A DNA stretch of 64,000 bases, taken from positions 7,845,001 through 7,909,000 of the forward strand of contig NZ_CP107902.1 of the NCBI RefSeq assembly GCF_036013935.1. Direction: 5' to 3'. Under the pieces are notes generated by a model, which was not told the DNA's origin, did not search any database, and worked only from the letters and a program-made list of their open reading frames with translations. Shown here in pieces: positions 62,483 to 64,000 of the stretch. How positions within the stretch are numbered: the stretch's first letter is position 1; the number at the start of each line of letters is the position of its first letter. Source of the stretch: Streptomyces sp. NBC_00461. Its GTDB lineage: Bacteria > Actinomycetota > Actinomycetes > Streptomycetales > Streptomycetaceae. A program made the translations under genes and the position numbers.

Positions 62483-63109
62483 ATGGGCAAGCTCGTCTCC
62501 ACCATCTTCGTCACCCTCGACGGCGTCTACCAGGCACCCGGCGGACCCGAGGAGGACACCCGCGACGGCTTCGAGCACGGCGGCTGGAGTTTCCCGTTCG
62601 GCGACGACGACTTCGGCCGGTTCATCACCGAGGTCTTCGACCGTCCCGGCGCGTTCCTCCTCGGCCGTCGTACGTACGACATCTTCGCCTCGTTCTGGCC
62701 GAAGATGACCGACTCCGCCGACCGGATCGCCTCCCAGCTGAACGCGCTGCCGAAGTACGTCCCCTCGTCCACCCTCTCCGACCCGCAGTGGGCCGGCACC
62801 ACCGTGATCAGCGGCGATCTGGGCAAGGAGGTCACCGCCCTCAAGGAGCGCACCGACGGCGAGCTCCAGGTGCACGGCAGCGGCGCCCTCGTCCAGTCCC
62901 TGCTGGCGCTCGACCTCGTCGACACCCTCCACCTGCTGACGTTCCCGGTGGTGCTCGGCTCCGGCCTCCGCTTCTTCGCCGAGGGCGCACTGCCGACCAA
63001 GTTCCGTCACGCCGGCGGACGCGTCACCGCCGCGGGCGTCTCCATCCAGTCGTACGACCTGGCGGGGCGCCCGGACTACGGCTCGTACGCGGAACCGGGG
63101 AACGCCTGA
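62483..63109 (+). CDS. Dihydrofolate reductase-family protein (RibD C-terminal-like)
   Basis: 208 residues. LVSTIFVTLDGVYQAPGGPEEDTRDGF and LLGRRTYDIFASFWP are the family's N-terminal markers; ELQVHGSGALVQSLLALDLVDTLHLLTFPVVLGSGLRFF binds the dinucleotide. Such small proteins are NADPH-dependent reductases of unknown substrate and not genuine DHFR. ATG start. No operon partner. Confidence 0.92.
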   Translation: MGKLVSTIFVTLDGVYQAPGGPEEDTRDGFEHGGWSFPFGDDDFGRFITEVFDRPGAFLLGRRTYDIFASFWPKMTDSADRIASQLNALPKYVPSSTLSDPQWAGTTVISGDLGKEVTALKERTDGELQVHGSGALVQSLLALDLVDTLHLLTFPVVLGSGLRFFAEGALPTKFRHAGGRVTAAGVSIQSYDLAGRPDYGSYAEPGNA

Positions 63110-63241
63110 CCGCGCCCGTTGTGGGGGCCGTGTGTGGTCACGCGCCCCCACGTTAACTCGCGGAAAACTCATCCGACGTGACGGGAAAATCTCCGTTGTT
63201 GTCATTGACATGCCACTGTCTACGCGCGTCATCATGAGGTC

Positions 63242-63637
63242 ATGAACTTCCCCCCACGCACCACTCGCATCAGTGCCGCAGCGGCACTCCTGTCCGCCCT
63301 CCTCGTGGGCGGCACCGTCTCCGCCACCACGGCGGACGCCGCGGCCGCGTCCGTCGGCAGCATCTGCTACGGCGCCCTGCCCTCCCAGGCGCACGACACC
63401 CTCGACCTGATCGCGCAGGGCGGGCCCTACCCGTACTCGCAGGACGGCGTCGTCTTCACCAACCGTGAAGGCGTCCTGCCCAGCCAGTCCTCCGGGTACT
63501 ACCACGAGTACACGGTCAAGACGCCCGGTTCGCCCACGCGCGGCGCCCGCCGCATCGTCACCGGCGAGGAGACCCAGGAGGACTACTACACCTCCGACCA
63601 CTACGCCACGTTCGACCTGGTCGACTTCGGCTGTTGA
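63242..63637 (+). CDS. Secreted guanyl-specific ribonuclease (RNase Sa-like)
   Basis: 131 residues: signal peptide of about 34 residues (ISAAAALLSALLVGGTVSATTADAAA) and a mature part closely following RNase Sa, with ICYGALPSQAHDTLDLIAQGGPYPYSQDG, the catalytic Glu in YYHEYTV, Arg residues in RGARRIVTGE and the catalytic His in SDHYATFDL. The two cysteines form the family's single disulfide. It cleaves RNA after guanosine outside the cell. A TTGACA box lies 31 bp before the ATG. No barstar-like inhibitor gene is adjacent. Confidence 0.95.
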   Translation: MNFPPRTTRISAAAALLSALLVGGTVSATTADAAAASVGSICYGALPSQAHDTLDLIAQGGPYPYSQDGVVFTNREGVLPSQSSGYYHEYTVKTPGSPTRGARRIVTGEETQEDYYTSDHYATFDLVDFGC

Positions 63638-63663
63638 TCGACGTCAACCGTTGATCGACGTCG
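63634..63663. repeat. Direct repeat at the end of the RNase gene
   Basis: GTTGATCGACGTC occurs at 63634-63646 and again at 63651-63663; the first copy contains the RNase stop codon. Confidence 0.85.
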
Positions 63664-63729
63664 ACTGCTGAGCGACTTCCCCCGCTCGGCACGAGGAACG
63701 GTGCGACCAGCCGGAGGTCCGGTCCGACC

Positions 63730-63930
63730 TCATCCGGACTTCCGGCTCTCCGCGGCGGCGAACAGCGCGAACGCCAGCACGACCAGGGCGACGCTCGCGT
63801 AGACCCCGTAGCCGTCGAGGACGCCGAGCCGTTGCACGAGGCCCACATGCCAGTGGGTGAACTCGTGCAGCAGGCCCAGCACGCCCTGCAGCAGGGCGAT
63901 GAATCCGATGACCTCCAGCAACTGCTTCAT
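63730..63930 (-). CDS. Small membrane protein of unknown function
   Basis: 66 residues beginning MKQLLEVIGFIALLQGVLGLLHEFTHWHVGLVQRLG. Two hydrophobic helices (about 5-21 and 41-61) flank a His-rich linker HEFTHWH. GAGG stands eight bases before the ATG. Similar small two-helix proteins are found across Streptomyces; no function is known. Confidence 0.78.
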   Translation of the reverse strand: MKQLLEVIGFIALLQGVLGLLHEFTHWHVGLVQRLGVLDGYGVYASVALVVLAFALFAAAESRKSG

Positions 63931-64000
63931 GGCACGACCCTCGCCCCGCGGTCCCCCCACGCACATCGGCCGCGGGGCGAGCCCTGCCCGACAGAAGTTC

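Overview
The window is very GC-rich, with strong third-position G/C bias, many GTG starts and 4-base stop/start overlaps. Together with a secreted RNase Sa homologue, NarL-type two-component genes, allantoin catabolism genes and dispersed intergenic motifs, this indicates a Streptomyces chromosome. No rRNA, tRNA or CRISPR array was recognised.

Left edge (1-2685): the C-terminal part of a YcaO cyclodehydratase (end of a probable thiazole/oxazole-modified peptide locus), then a sensor kinase/response regulator pair.

Region 2521-36513 is one biosynthetic gene cluster. A long leftward operon (16589 down to 2521) encodes an alpha-methylacyl-CoA racemase, an MFS exporter, citramalate synthase, a KAS III-like protein, an aromatase/cyclase, an ABM-type monooxygenase/cyclase, an acyl-CoA carboxylase epsilon subunit, a fatty acyl-AMP ligase, a long acyl-CoA dehydrogenase-like protein, an ACP-AT didomain protein and a phosphopantetheinyl transferase. 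A rightward operon carries epoxide hydrolase, P450, MDR reductase, an AlkZ-like DNA glycosylase, an SDR and a second P450. The remainder holds an alpha/beta-hydrolase-fold protein, a second MFS exporter, ferredoxin and ferredoxin reductase, a secreted protein, a VOC protein, a third P450, an ActVA-ORF5-like monooxygenase, an SRPBCC protein, an ActIII-type ketoreductase, a flavin reductase, an MBL-fold hydrolase and a SnoaL-like protein. The set predicts a heavily oxidised aromatic polyketide with a branched acyl unit, probably DNA-alkylating and handled by base-excision self-resistance. No KS-alpha/KS-beta pair is present. Three proteins have lost or changed their nucleophile: AT Ser to Gly, KAS III Cys to Ser, hydrolase Ser to Ala. 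At least seven spacers of the cluster contain short tandem repeats, two of them sharing a 13-bp period and related consensus.

Region 36.6-50.5 kb: an alanine-type aminotransferase and HxlR regulator, a VWA/membrane-protein pair, a divergent pair of NIS siderophore synthetases, a BlaI repressor with a truncated M56 remnant, and the dTDP-rhamnose genes rmlA, rmlB, rmlD, rmlC with a GT2 glycosyltransferase.

Region 50.6-64 kb: a membrane-anchored esterase-like protein, a mobile-element scar (broken symporter gene abutting a broken integrase), HipA-like and Rdx genes, and a ureide-catabolism block (malate synthase, MocA-like transferase, AllR-like repressor, allantoinase, allantoicase) whose control regions share a TTCC-N7-GGAA palindrome. 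An SDR, AIM24 protein, DHFR-family protein, secreted guanyl RNase and small membrane protein close the window.
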